DNA of 49,297 nucleotides, from positions 21,204 through 70,500 of the forward strand of contig DHXP01000073.1 in assembly GCA_002413745.1 (NCBI GenBank), given 5' to 3'. Position 1 is the stretch's first letter. The number at the start of each line of letters is the position of its first letter. The notes beneath the pieces were generated by a model. That model was not told the DNA's origin, did no database searches, and saw only the letters and a program-made list of their open reading frames with translations. This document shows positions 25,852 through 34,902 of the stretch, piece by piece. The position numbers and the translations under genes are program-made. Source of the stretch: Flavobacterium sp. UBA5153 (GTDB lineage: Bacteria; Bacteroidota; Bacteroidia; Flavobacteriales; Flavobacteriaceae).

Positions 25852-28089
25852 ATGAAAACAATTTCAAGAAAATTATTCCACCTACTATTATTGTTAGTAA
25901 TTATTCCATGCAAGGGTCAAACAATTGATAAAAAACACGGCTCCCTGCCTTTTTATAATCCTGCCCTGTCGATTGATATAAGAATTCAAGATTTAATTTC
26001 AAGATTGACATTAGAAGAAAAAGCAGATCAAATGATGCATAATACTTCTGCGATTGAGCGTTTGGGAATTCCTCCTTATAGTTATTGGAATGAAGCGCTT
26101 CATGGCGTGGGTCGCTCGGGAGTTGCAACTGTTTTTCCTCAAGCTATCGGGCTTGGAGCTACCTTTGACGGGGATTTAGCCTATAGGGTTTCTTCGGCAA
26201 TTTCTGATGAGGCTCGAGCAATGCATAATGCGGCAAAAGCCAAAGGTTATAATAAGCAATATGGCGGATTAACCTTTTGGACTCCTAATATTAATATATT
26301 TAGAGATCCCCGTTGGGGGCGTGGTCAGGAAACCTATGGTGAAGATCCTTTCTTGACGGCTACAATAGGAACTGCATTTGTAAAAGGTTTACAGGGCGAT
26401 AATCCAAAATATTTAAAAACAGCTGCTTGCGCCAAGCACTTTGCGGTACATAGTGGTCCTGAAAAATTGAGGCATGAATTTAATGCCGAAGTGACACAGA
26501 AAGATCTATGGGAAACCTATTTGCCGGCTTTTCAGGCATTGGTAGAGGCTAAAGTTGAAGCAGTGATGTGCGCTTATAACAGCACTAATGGAGAACCTTG
26601 TTGTGCAAATAAATACTTAATTACCGATGTTTTAAGAAAGCAATGGCATTTTAAAGGGCATGTGCTAACTGATTGTGGGGCGATAGACGATTTTTATACT
26701 CCAAAAGGAAAAGGAGGACACGGAGTAGTGGAAACGCAAGCAGAAGCGGCTGCTCTAGTTCTAAAAAGCGGAGTAAGTCTAAATTGCGGAGATTCATATA
26801 CGGCATTACCGGAAGCTGTTAAAAAAGGCTTGATTACAGAAAAAGAAATCGATGATCAATTGGCTATTTTATTAAGAACCAGATTCAAACTTGGCTTATT
26901 TGATCCAATGGGGAGTAACCCTTATGATGCCATTTCAGCAGATGTTGTGGACAGTAAGGAGCATAGAGCATTGGCAAAAGAAGTTGCAGAAAAAGGAATC
27001 GTACTATTAAAAAACAATGGCATTTTACCTCTAAAAAATGACCTTTCAAAATATTTTGTCACTGGGCCAAATTCTGCCAATACAGAAATACTTTTAGGAA
27101 ATTATTATGGAGTAAATCCTAATATGGTAACTATTTTAGAAGGTATTGCCGCGGCTGTAAATCCTGCAAGTCAACTACAATATAGATTGGGAGCAATGCT
27201 TAACCAAGCCGCCGTGAATCCTATTGATTGGGCCAGCGGAAATGCCTCAAATAGTGATGTGACTATTGCAGTATTGGGAATTTCCAGCTTATTAGAAGGG
27301 GAAGAAGGAGAATCATTAGCTTCGCCAACGGCAGGTGACAGATTAGATTATAATTTGCCTCAAAGCCAAATCGATTATCTCAGGAATTTAAGAAAAGCTG
27401 CCGACAAAAACCCAGTGAATAAAAAACCAATTGTAGCTATTATCACTGGCGGAAGCCCAATGAATCTAGCCGAAGTTCAAGAGTTGGCAGATGCGGTATT
27501 GTTGGTTTGGTATCCGGGTGAAGAAGGAGGAACTGCCGTAGCAGATATTCTTTTCGGAAAAATATCGCCTTCCGGGAAGTTACCCATTACATTTCCTAAA
27601 TCGTTGGATCAATTACCTCCTTATGAAGATTACTCCATGAAAGGCAGAACGTATAAGTATATGAATGTAGATCCATTATATCCATTTGGGTTTGGATTAA
27701 GTTATACTAACTTTACTTATGGTGAAGCAAAACTGTCTTCAAAAAGTATTTCCAAAAAAGAGAATCTTGTCGTTTCTGTCAAGGTCACCAATTCAGGCAA
27801 AGTAAAATCGGACGAAGTGGTGCAGTTGTATGTTTCGGATTTGGTCGCCTCCGTTGAGGTGCCTAATTTTCAATTGACGAATATGGGGCGAATCACTTTA
27901 GAGCCTGGAGAAACTACAGAGGTTTCATTTCGTTTGACTCCAAAAGCATTCGAAATAGTAAAGAATGACGGTTCACGTAGTATTGAATCAGGGGAATTCA
28001 AAATTTATGTAGGTGGTTCCAGTCCTATGAAAAGAAGCTTCGAACTTGGGGCACCTAAAATGGCAGAGGCTTTAATCACCGTAAAATAG
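25852..28089 (+). CDS. GH3 beta-xylosidase
   Basis: This 745-residue exported protein has a hydrophobic signal at about 8-22. It has the GH3 TIM barrel (about 45-350), with nucleophile Asp274 in VLTDCGAIDD and substrate motifs YWNEALHGVG, RDPRWGRGQETYGEDP and CAKHFAVHSGP. An alpha/beta sandwich (about 380-600) and a C-terminal fibronectin III-like domain (about 640-745) follow. The DCGAIDD form and WNEALHG motif are typical of xylan beta-xylosidases. It should release xylose from xylo-oligosaccharides, probably in the periplasm. It heads an operon with uxaC 22 bases downstream. Confidence 0.9.
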   Translation: MKTISRKLFHLLLLLVIIPCKGQTIDKKHGSLPFYNPALSIDIRIQDLISRLTLEEKADQMMHNTSAIERLGIPPYSYWNEALHGVGRSGVATVFPQAIGLGATFDGDLAYRVSSAISDEARAMHNAAKAKGYNKQYGGLTFWTPNINIFRDPRWGRGQETYGEDPFLTATIGTAFVKGLQGDNPKYLKTAACAKHFAVHSGPEKLRHEFNAEVTQKDLWETYLPAFQALVEAKVEAVMCAYNSTNGEPCCANKYLITDVLRKQWHFKGHVLTDCGAIDDFYTPKGKGGHGVVETQAEAAALVLKSGVSLNCGDSYTALPEAVKKGLITEKEIDDQLAILLRTRFKLGLFDPMGSNPYDAISADVVDSKEHRALAKEVAEKGIVLLKNNGILPLKNDLSKYFVTGPNSANTEILLGNYYGVNPNMVTILEGIAAAVNPASQLQYRLGAMLNQAAVNPIDWASGNASNSDVTIAVLGISSLLEGEEGESLASPTAGDRLDYNLPQSQIDYLRNLRKAADKNPVNKKPIVAIITGGSPMNLAEVQELADAVLLVWYPGEEGGTAVADILFGKISPSGKLPITFPKSLDQLPPYEDYSMKGRTYKYMNVDPLYPFGFGLSYTNFTYGEAKLSSKSISKKENLVVSVKVTNSGKVKSDEVVQLYVSDLVASVEVPNFQLTNMGRITLEPGETTEVSFRLTPKAFEIVKNDGSRSIESGEFKIYVGGSSPMKRSFELGAPKMAEALITVK

Positions 28090-28111
28090 TTATTAAAAAA
28101 ATAAAAAATTA

Positions 28112-29521
28112 ATGAAGAATTTTATTGATAATAACTTCCTATTGGAAACTGAATTTGCTCAAGAGCTTTATCACGAGTATGCCAAAGATTTACCTATTAT
28201 AGATTATCATAACCATTTGCCTCCGAATGAGATTGCCGCTAACCGAAGTTTTGAAAACATGACAAAACTTTGGCTGGAAGGGGATCATTATAAATGGCGG
28301 GCGATGCGTGGTTTGGGTATCGCCGAGAAATACATAACTGGTAAAAGTTCTGACGAAGAAAAGTTTGATAAATGGGCTTCCACCGTTCCTTATACGTTAC
28401 GAAACCCTTTGTATCATTGGTCTCATTTGGAACTTCAAAGATACTTTGGAATTGAAGAAATCTTAAATCCCACTACATCATCAGCAATTTATAATCAATG
28501 TAATGAGTTATTGAAGAAACCGGAATTTTCAACACAAGGACTTTTAAAAAGTATGAATGTTGAAGTTATTTGTACAACTGATGACCCATTGGATGATTTA
28601 TCACATCATCAAAAAATTTCCAATTCGGAATTTGAAACCAGAGTTTTGCCTACGTTTCGGCCTGATAGGATTGTTGATATAGATAAAAAAGATTTTGTCG
28701 GTTATTTGGAAAATCTTTCAAAGATAACTGATATCAAAATATTCAATCTTGAATCACTTTTAACGGCTGCAAAAAGCAGAGTTGACTATTTCCATGAAAA
28801 TGGATGCAGACTGTCGGATCACGGATTACCTCATGCATACGGGTATGATTTTGATGAAAAAGAAGCAGATGTTATTTTAAAGAATAGATTAGCGGAAAAA
28901 ACAATTACCGAAGCGGAAATATTAAAATTTAAATCTGCCATTTTATTTTATTTGGGAACGTTCTATGCAGAAAAAAAATGGACGATGCAATTGCATTTAG
29001 GGCCTTTGCGAGATACAAACAAGTCATTGTTAGAAAAGATTGGGATTAATGCTGGGGTTGACAGTATTGGTGATTTTCAACATGCAATACATCTTGCCAA
29101 TTTTTTAAATCGATTAAATGAGAAAGGAAGTCTTCCCAAAACGATCTTGTACAATTCAAATCCAGCTGACAATGAAGTTTTTGCAACCATGGCGGGGAAC
29201 TTTAGTGAGGACGGAATAAAAGGAAAAGTACAATTTGGTGCCGCCTGGTGGTTTTTAGACCAAAAAGAAGGCATTACAAAACAAATAAATTCTTTGTCAA
29301 ATACGGGGCTTTTGAGCAGTTCTTTAGGAATGCTGACGGATAGTCGCAGTTTTTTATCTTTTCCAAGACATGAATACTATAGGCGTATTTTATGTAATAT
29401 CTTTGGCAATGACATTAAAAACGGAGAATTACCCAATGATATTAAATGGATTGGAAAGATTGTACAAGATATTTGTTACAACAACGCAAAAGATTATTTT
29501 AACTTTCCTAATTTAGGATAG
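28112..29521 (+). CDS. uxaC: Glucuronate isomerase
   Basis: This 469-residue cytoplasmic enzyme of the amidohydrolase superfamily has the metal motif DYHNHLPP (His33, His35) and family segments LWLEGDHYKWRAMRG and TMQLHLGPLRDTN. SRSFLSFPRHEYYRR lies near the C-terminus. It converts D-glucuronate to D-fructuronate, the first cytoplasmic step for the acid released by GH67 and GH115. Length and motifs agree with the family. It is co-transcribed with GH3. Confidence 0.95.
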   Translation: MKNFIDNNFLLETEFAQELYHEYAKDLPIIDYHNHLPPNEIAANRSFENMTKLWLEGDHYKWRAMRGLGIAEKYITGKSSDEEKFDKWASTVPYTLRNPLYHWSHLELQRYFGIEEILNPTTSSAIYNQCNELLKKPEFSTQGLLKSMNVEVICTTDDPLDDLSHHQKISNSEFETRVLPTFRPDRIVDIDKKDFVGYLENLSKITDIKIFNLESLLTAAKSRVDYFHENGCRLSDHGLPHAYGYDFDEKEADVILKNRLAEKTITEAEILKFKSAILFYLGTFYAEKKWTMQLHLGPLRDTNKSLLEKIGINAGVDSIGDFQHAIHLANFLNRLNEKGSLPKTILYNSNPADNEVFATMAGNFSEDGIKGKVQFGAAWWFLDQKEGITKQINSLSNTGLLSSSLGMLTDSRSFLSFPRHEYYRRILCNIFGNDIKNGELPNDIKWIGKIVQDICYNNAKDYFNFPNLG

Positions 29522-29601
29522 ACAACTATTAAAAGAATAACTAATTGATTTAGTGAAGTCTTGCTTAGACTTTCAACAAAAGAATATTTAATATTTTCAT
29601 A

Positions 29602-29765
29602 GGCAACAAGCTGCAATGCTGATTACGGAGGAAGAGAACTCAATGTAGAGAACTCTTTGGTGAAATTTGGAGTGGATGCCAAATTTGTGTTCATGAAATT
29701 TTTAATGAATTGGGAAAGTATTGTGTTATCGAATGTCCGGATATGATTTTAGGAGTTGGGTCAAA
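29602..29765 (+). pseudogene. Fused remnant of KDG kinase (kdgK) and KDPG aldolase (eda) genes
   Basis: No intact ORF exists here, but two gene scraps can be read. In one frame, 29606-29688 gives YGGRELNVENSLVKFGVDAK, close to the GGAEANVAxSLxxFGVDAKF segment of PfkB-type KDG kinases. From 29689, in the next frame, VHEIFNELGKYC followed by CPDMILGVGS matches the middle of Bacteroidota KDPG aldolases. The homology fades after 29765. Together they look like two adjacent genes collapsed by internal deletion. These would have been the next two steps after UxuA. Working copies would have to lie elsewhere in the genome. Confidence 0.6.
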
Positions 29766-29889
29766 AAAACAGGTTCGTTTATTACACCCGAATTGGACAA
29801 ATGAAAAAAGTTGAATAGTAGAATTTTAGACACAAAGTGTTAAAACTTTATTTTTAAGTGGTTAATAGTAAATTTAAAAAAAACTGTAA

Positions 29890-31827
29890 ATGAACAAATT
29901 CAAAATAGTATTATTGGTTCTTTTTTTCTTTCAGTCTGTGAATTTGATATGTCAAATTAGATTGCCAAGATTAATTAGCGATGGGGTTATATTGCAAAGA
30001 AATACAGAAATTAAAATCTGGGGATGGGCATCACCAAATGAAAAAGTTGTATTGGCATTCAAAGAAAAAACATATAAAACACAAGCTGACCCATACGGTA
30101 ATTGGAAAATTATGTTGCCTGCTCAAAATGCTGGTGGACCCTATGAAATGACATTTGAAGCTAGTAATGAAATAAAAATTCAAGACGTGCTGTTTGGGGA
30201 TGTTTGGATATGTTCTGGACAATCCAATATGGAACTCCCAATGGAACGGGTTAAAGAAAAGTATGGCGAAGTCATCAAAAAATCCAAAAATTCCAATATT
30301 AGACAATTTTTAGTGGCGGATAGATATGATTTCAAAAAAGAACAGGACGATTTAGAATCAGGGAATTGGATAGCTGCTAATCCCGAAAGTGTGCTTAATT
30401 TTTCTGCTGTTGCTTACTTCTTTGCCAAAGAAATTTATGAAAAAAACCACGTTCCTATAGGTCTAATTAACACAGCATTGGGAGGTTCACCTGTGGAAGC
30501 TTGGATGAGCGAAGATGCATTGGTAGCGTTTCCAAAAGCTTATGATGAGGCACAAAAGTTTAAAAATGATGAGCTAATTAAGCAAATAGAAACTAGTGAC
30601 AAAAAAAGAAGTGATGACTGGTATAATGAACTAAATGCTAATGACAAAGGGATTTCAGAAAACAAACTAAATTGGAGTCAACCCGATATTGATGATAGTG
30701 ATTGGGATCTAATGGAAATTCCAGGGTTTTGGGCTAATCAATCCATTGGAAATGTAAACGGCGTCGTTTGGTTTAGAAAAGAAATAGAAGTTCCTAAATC
30801 AATGGTTGGTAAACCTGCAAAATTATATATGGGTCGTATTGTTGACCAAGATTTTGTTTATGTAAATGGTGAATTGATAGGCACTACAGGTTATCAATAT
30901 CCACCGCGTAGATATGAAGTAAAACCAACAATTTTAAAAGAAGGAAAAAACACAATCACGGTTAGAGTAATCAATAATTCAGGTAATGGTGGATTTGTTT
31001 TAGATAAACCCTATTACTTGGCAGTGGGTAACGATACTATAGATTTAAAAGGCAAATGGAAATATAAGTTGGGAACAACCATGAAACCATTAGACGGACC
31101 AACTTTTATTCGCTGGAAACCGGAAGGATTATATAATGGGATGATTTCTCCTCTAATTAATTTTACTATCAAAGGGGCTTTATGGTACCAAGGGGAATCA
31201 AACACGTCCAATCCAAGTGAATATGCCAAAACATTTCCTGCACTTATAAATGATTGGAGACAGAAATGGAATCAGGGCGATTTTCCGTTTCTTTTTGTAC
31301 AATTGCCTAACTTTATGGAAGCTTATCCGGAACCAAGAGAAAGCAATTGGGCAGCTTTAAGACAATCTCAATTAGAAACACTTAGTGTTACGAATACAGG
31401 GATGGCTGTTGCAATAGATTTAGGCGAATGGAATGACATTCACCCTTTAAACAAAGAAGCCGTTAGTAATCGTTTAGCTTTATTAGCACGTAAAATTGCT
31501 TATGGAGAAAACAATATTTATGCATCTAGTCCAATACCAAGTAATTCAAAATTTAAAAAAAACAAAGTGATCATTTCGTTTGAGAATGTTGGTGGCGGAT
31601 TAATAGTAAAAAAGGGAAGTGACTTAAAGAGTTTCTCAATTTCGAATGACGGCAAAAATTTTGTTTGGGCAAAAGCCAAAATTATAGGTAATAAAGTTGA
31701 AGTTTGGAATGAAAATATAGTTAATCCAACCGTGGTTCGATATGCTTGGGATAATAATCCTTCGGACGCAAATCTATTTACAAATGAAGGTTTGCCTTCA
31801 ACGCCTTTTGAACTGAAAAAGAAATAA
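29890..31827 (+). CDS. Sialate O-acetylesterase-family (SASA) esterase, candidate acetylxylan esterase
   Basis: This 645-residue exported protein has a signal peptide (about 1-22) and a short beta domain (about 23-100). The SGNH-type esterase domain carries Ser112 in CSGQSNME and a second conserved block LWYQGESN (431-438), with Asp516 and His518 in NDIHPL. A galactose-binding-like jelly roll (about 255-395, WFRKEIEVP) is inserted in the domain. Families with this plan remove O-acetyl groups from sugars. In xylan loci they act on acetylated xylan (CE20-like), which is the likely role here. It follows the uxaC gene after a 368-base gap holding the kdgK/eda remnant. Confidence 0.83.
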   Translation: MNKFKIVLLVLFFFQSVNLICQIRLPRLISDGVILQRNTEIKIWGWASPNEKVVLAFKEKTYKTQADPYGNWKIMLPAQNAGGPYEMTFEASNEIKIQDVLFGDVWICSGQSNMELPMERVKEKYGEVIKKSKNSNIRQFLVADRYDFKKEQDDLESGNWIAANPESVLNFSAVAYFFAKEIYEKNHVPIGLINTALGGSPVEAWMSEDALVAFPKAYDEAQKFKNDELIKQIETSDKKRSDDWYNELNANDKGISENKLNWSQPDIDDSDWDLMEIPGFWANQSIGNVNGVVWFRKEIEVPKSMVGKPAKLYMGRIVDQDFVYVNGELIGTTGYQYPPRRYEVKPTILKEGKNTITVRVINNSGNGGFVLDKPYYLAVGNDTIDLKGKWKYKLGTTMKPLDGPTFIRWKPEGLYNGMISPLINFTIKGALWYQGESNTSNPSEYAKTFPALINDWRQKWNQGDFPFLFVQLPNFMEAYPEPRESNWAALRQSQLETLSVTNTGMAVAIDLGEWNDIHPLNKEAVSNRLALLARKIAYGENNIYASSPIPSNSKFKKNKVIISFENVGGGLIVKKGSDLKSFSISNDGKNFVWAKAKIIGNKVEVWNENIVNPTVVRYAWDNNPSDANLFTNEGLPSTPFELKKK

Positions 31828-31847
31828 AAAAGCGTTTCTACTTCATC

Positions 31848-31865
31848 ATAAGGGTTTTTCCTTAT
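31848..31865. terminator. Possible bidirectional terminator between esterase and lacI genes
   Basis: ATAAGG / CCTTAT with a 6-base loop is followed by a T-rich stretch on the + strand. It is short and AT-rich, and overlaps the lacI stop codon. Support is weak. Confidence 0.3.
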
Positions 31866-32890
31866 TTTCTTTTTGATGATTCCCTTACCAACACTTCAGT
31901 GTTTAAAAAGGTGATTTCGGTGAGGTTATCTTTTTTTGATGATTTTAAATGGCTTAAAATTTTCTTGGCAGAGGTCTGTCCCATTTTCACGGCTGGATGG
32001 GTAATGGTGGATAATCCAGGGTCAATAATTGAAGCTATTGGATCATCATTAAAACCTATAATGGCAACATCTTGAGGTATTTTTAATCCTCTCTTTTTGG
32101 CACATTGAATTGCACTGACGGCAGCGGTATCATTCGAAGAAAAAATACCATCTGGAGGGTTTGCTAAATCAAACAAATAATTACTTGCCTTTTCTCCTTC
32201 TTCATAACTCATCGTGGTAAAGTTGATTATCAAATCTTCATCAACCGGCAAATTATATTCTATTAAAGCATCGACATAGCCTCTTTTCCGTTCGCTATAA
32301 GTATTTCTGTGTTGCGACCCGGCGAAATGCGCAATGCGCTTACAACCTTGTTCAATCAAATGTTTTGTTGCTTTATAACCCGCAGAATAATTATCGATCA
32401 TTACACGGTAGGTGTTAAATTCTTTAGGAACCCTGTCAACAAAAACTAATGGAATATTTTTATCCATAAACTGTTGAAAATGGGATGTGTCACGGGTTTC
32501 CATCGCCAAGGAACATATTATACCGCTAACTCTACTGCTATATAAGGCTTTTGCCAAATCGACTTCATCCGTGTAGGAATCGTGGCTTTGAGTTATAATA
32601 ACATTATATCCTGCTTTCTGCGCGGTTTCTTCGATGCCGCTAATTAATGAAGATATGAAGGGTCTATTAATTCGAGATATTAATACACCAATTGTTTTAG
32701 TTTTGTTACCGCGTAAACCAGCAGCCAAAGTATTAGGTCGATAGCCCATTTCATCGGCCATCTTCTTTACTTTTTTTATTGTTTTTGCGCTTATTGTATG
32801 ATGATCTTTTAAAGCTCTTGAAATTGTTGAGGTTGCAAGGTTTAATCTTTCAGCAATGTCATAGATGGTAACATCTTTAGTTTCTTTCAT
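31862..32890 (-). CDS. LacI-family transcriptional repressor, probable regulator of the xylan locus
   Basis: This 342-residue protein has an N-terminal LacI helix-turn-helix (VTIYDIAERLNLATSTISRA, 7-26), a hinge (about 45-62) and a periplasmic-binding-protein-like effector domain. It should bind a palindrome with a central CG and release it on binding a sugar. Five such sites (CAAYCGRTTG core) lie at promoters of this locus, and this is the only LacI protein in the window, so it is the best candidate to bind them. The effector is unknown; a xylo-oligosaccharide, xylose or glucuronate would fit. A TATATTTG box precedes it by about 24 bases. Confidence 0.9.
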   Translation of the reverse strand: MKETKDVTIYDIAERLNLATSTISRALKDHHTISAKTIKKVKKMADEMGYRPNTLAAGLRGNKTKTIGVLISRINRPFISSLISGIEETAQKAGYNVIITQSHDSYTDEVDLAKALYSSRVSGIICSLAMETRDTSHFQQFMDKNIPLVFVDRVPKEFNTYRVMIDNYSAGYKATKHLIEQGCKRIAHFAGSQHRNTYSERKRGYVDALIEYNLPVDEDLIINFTTMSYEEGEKASNYLFDLANPPDGIFSSNDTAAVSAIQCAKKRGLKIPQDVAIIGFNDDPIASIIDPGLSTITHPAVKMGQTSAKKILSHLKSSKKDNLTEITFLNTEVLVRESSKRK

Positions 32891-32913
32891 AAATTAAAAA
32901 AGTGGTTCAAATA

Positions 32914-32921
32914 CAAATATA
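32914..32921 (-). promoter_or_regulatory. -7 promoter box (TATATTTG) for the lacI gene
   Basis: On the - strand this is a perfect TAnnTTTG box, 24 bases before the ATG at 32890. No TTG was seen at the ideal -33 distance. Confidence 0.45.
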
Positions 32922-32965
32922 CAGTTTTTAAATAAATTTTATTTGGACAAATATTTTTATTTGCA

Positions 32966-32982
32966 TACCCATACATTGGGTA
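32966..32982. promoter_or_regulatory. Small inverted repeat TACCCA-N5-TGGGTA
   Basis: Perfect 6-base arms lie about 45 bases upstream of the lacI -7 box. It does not match the CAAYCGRTTG sites, so it may serve another regulator or be chance. Confidence 0.3.
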
Positions 32983-32996
32983 ATATAAATTCAAGA

Positions 32997-33028
32997 ATAA
33001 TCTTTATTTTTTAAAAAATAAAGATTAT
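32997..33028. repeat. Perfect 32-base palindrome (16-base arms, no spacer)
   Basis: ATAATCTTTATTTTTT is followed directly by its exact complement. It lies between the divergent lacI and GH43 genes, overlapping a weak -7-like TATATTTA (33026-33033). It could form a cruciform or RNA hairpin, or be an AT-rich protein-binding site. Confidence 0.65.
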
Positions 33029-33091
33029 ATTTAAACAATTTAAATGTGGATTATTTTTTAATTCAAACTCACCTTTTAGTAAACAATTTGT

Positions 33092-34840
33092 ATGTCATTA
33101 TTTAATCCAAAATTTCTTAGAATATCATTTTTTGCATTATTGTTGGTTTCAACTTTTTCATGTAAAAAAATTTTCCAAAAAACACAACCGATTGCGTATT
33201 CGAATTATGCTGCTTTTGATTGGTTTGATTATCAAGGAAAAGACGACATCTACAAAACTATTTCAAAATCTGATGATGAATACTTAAATCCGATTTTGGC
33301 AGGATTTTATCCAGACCCAAGTATTTGTAGAGTAGGAGAAAAGTTTTATTTAGTAAACTCTTCATTTGTATATTTTCCTGGATTGCCCATTTTTGAAAGT
33401 ACTGATATGGTCAATTGGAAACAAATTGGGAATATAATTGACCGAAAAGAACAAGCTGATTTTTCCGGAGCAGGTGTTTCTCGTGGAATGTACGCCCCTA
33501 CGATTAGATACAATAAAGGTATCTTTTATGTTATTTGTACCAATGTTTCCAGTGGAGGAAATTTCATTGTTACTGCTAAAAATCCACAAGGACCTTGGTC
33601 AAATCCCGTATGGATTCCTGGAGTTAACGGTATTGATCCCGATCTTTTCTTTGATGAAGATGGTAAAGTTTATATTACTCATAATGGACCACCGCCAAAT
33701 AATATTTCGTTACATAACGGACATAGGGCAATTTATACATTTGAATATGATATTGAAAATCATAAAATTGTAAGTGAATCAAAACTTATTGTTAATGGAG
33801 GAACAGATATGGCTAAAAAACCCGTTTGGATTGAAGCTCCACATATATTTAAAAAAGAGGGGTTTTATTATTTGATTTGTGCTCAGGGCGGAACAGGTTA
33901 CAATCACTCTGAAGTTGTCTTTAGGAGTAAAAATGTTTATGGACCTTACGAAAGTTATGAAAACAATCCTATAATGACCCAAACCTTTTTAGATCGAGAC
34001 AGAAAAAATGAAATTTCTACTTCTGGTCATGCTGATTTTGTTCAATTATCCAATGGTGATTGGTGGGCGGTTTTTTTGGCTTGTAGGCCTTACGGCATGG
34101 AATTATATAATACGGGAAGAGAAACTTTTATGATGCCCGTCGAATGGAAATACGGTTGGCCAACCATTGTTGACGGAAATAAACCTCTGCCTTTTGTAAA
34201 CAAAAAACCAAACTTAGCTGCTTCAAAAGAGAAAATGGCTGCCATGAATGGAAATTTTGTTTCTCGGGATGATTTTAATAAAGACAAGCTTGATTTTAAA
34301 TGGAATTTTATAAGAACTCCATTGGAAAAATGGTATGAATTAAATGGAGGTAAACTTTACATCAAACCTCGAAAGGAATCCATTCACACGGAAACAAATT
34401 TTTCTTTCATTGGCAGGAGACAACAGCATTTGCAATTTGAAGCTTCTACAAAGTTAAATTATACATTGACTAATACTTTACAAACAGCTGGATTGGTGGC
34501 TTTTCAAAACGAAAAGCAGTATTTATTGCTGGGGAAACGTTTCAATTCTAATGGTAAAACAGAAGTTTATCTTGAAGAAACTGCAGCAACTGTAAATAAT
34601 GGAACACCAACCATTCTTGCGAAAAATGAATTAAGCGATAATTCAAAAGACCTGTATTTAAAGATTGAAGGAAAAAAACGTTATTATGATTTTTATTATA
34701 AAACTTCTGAAAAAGAGGATTGGAAACTATTAGCAAAAGACATAGATGCTATTATATTGAGCACGAAAGAAGCAAAAGGTTTTGTAGGTACTTATTTGGC
34801 AATGTATGCATCAGCAAACCATTTTGAAAATAAAAATTAA
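33092..34840 (+). CDS. GH43 beta-xylosidase / arabinofuranosidase lipoprotein with C-terminal beta-sandwich
   Basis: This 582-residue protein has a lipoprotein signal ending in VSTFSC (Cys24). A GH43 five-bladed propeller (about 65-370) has Asp75 (FYPDPSI), Asp182 (GIDPDLFFDEDG) and Glu248 (VWIEAPHIF). A concanavalin-like C-terminal domain follows (about 395-580), as in many beta-xylosidases of this family. It should act outside the inner membrane on xylo-oligosaccharides or arabinose side chains. The gene is divergent from lacI. A LacI-type site lies inside its coding sequence about 90 bases after the start codon. Confidence 0.88.
   Translation: MSLFNPKFLRISFFALLLVSTFSCKKIFQKTQPIAYSNYAAFDWFDYQGKDDIYKTISKSDDEYLNPILAGFYPDPSICRVGEKFYLVNSSFVYFPGLPIFESTDMVNWKQIGNIIDRKEQADFSGAGVSRGMYAPTIRYNKGIFYVICTNVSSGGNFIVTAKNPQGPWSNPVWIPGVNGIDPDLFFDEDGKVYITHNGPPPNNISLHNGHRAIYTFEYDIENHKIVSESKLIVNGGTDMAKKPVWIEAPHIFKKEGFYYLICAQGGTGYNHSEVVFRSKNVYGPYESYENNPIMTQTFLDRDRKNEISTSGHADFVQLSNGDWWAVFLACRPYGMELYNTGRETFMMPVEWKYGWPTIVDGNKPLPFVNKKPNLAASKEKMAAMNGNFVSRDDFNKDKLDFKWNFIRTPLEKWYELNGGKLYIKPRKESIHTETNFSFIGRRQQHLQFEASTKLNYTLTNTLQTAGLVAFQNEKQYLLLGKRFNSNGKTEVYLEETAATVNNGTPTILAKNELSDNSKDLYLKIEGKKRYYDFYYKTSEKEDWKLLAKDIDAIILSTKEAKGFVGTYLAMYASANHFENKN
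33182..33197. promoter_or_regulatory. Intragenic LacI-type operator, site 5
   Basis: ACACAACCGATTGCGT has the CAAYCGRTTG core and good outer symmetry. It sits at codons 31-36 of the GH43 lipoprotein gene. It could act as a transcription roadblock, or as the partner of another site. Confidence 0.55.
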
Positions 34841-34902
34841 GAGACAATCTAAAAATAATAAAAAAATATTTTTAATTATTTTTTTATTCTAAAAAATATA
34901 AT

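Noticed and set aside
32966-33033. Possible extra LacI operator in the lacI/GH43 gap
   Set aside because: The palindromes here lack the CAAYCGRTTG core, so they are not counted among the LacI-type sites.
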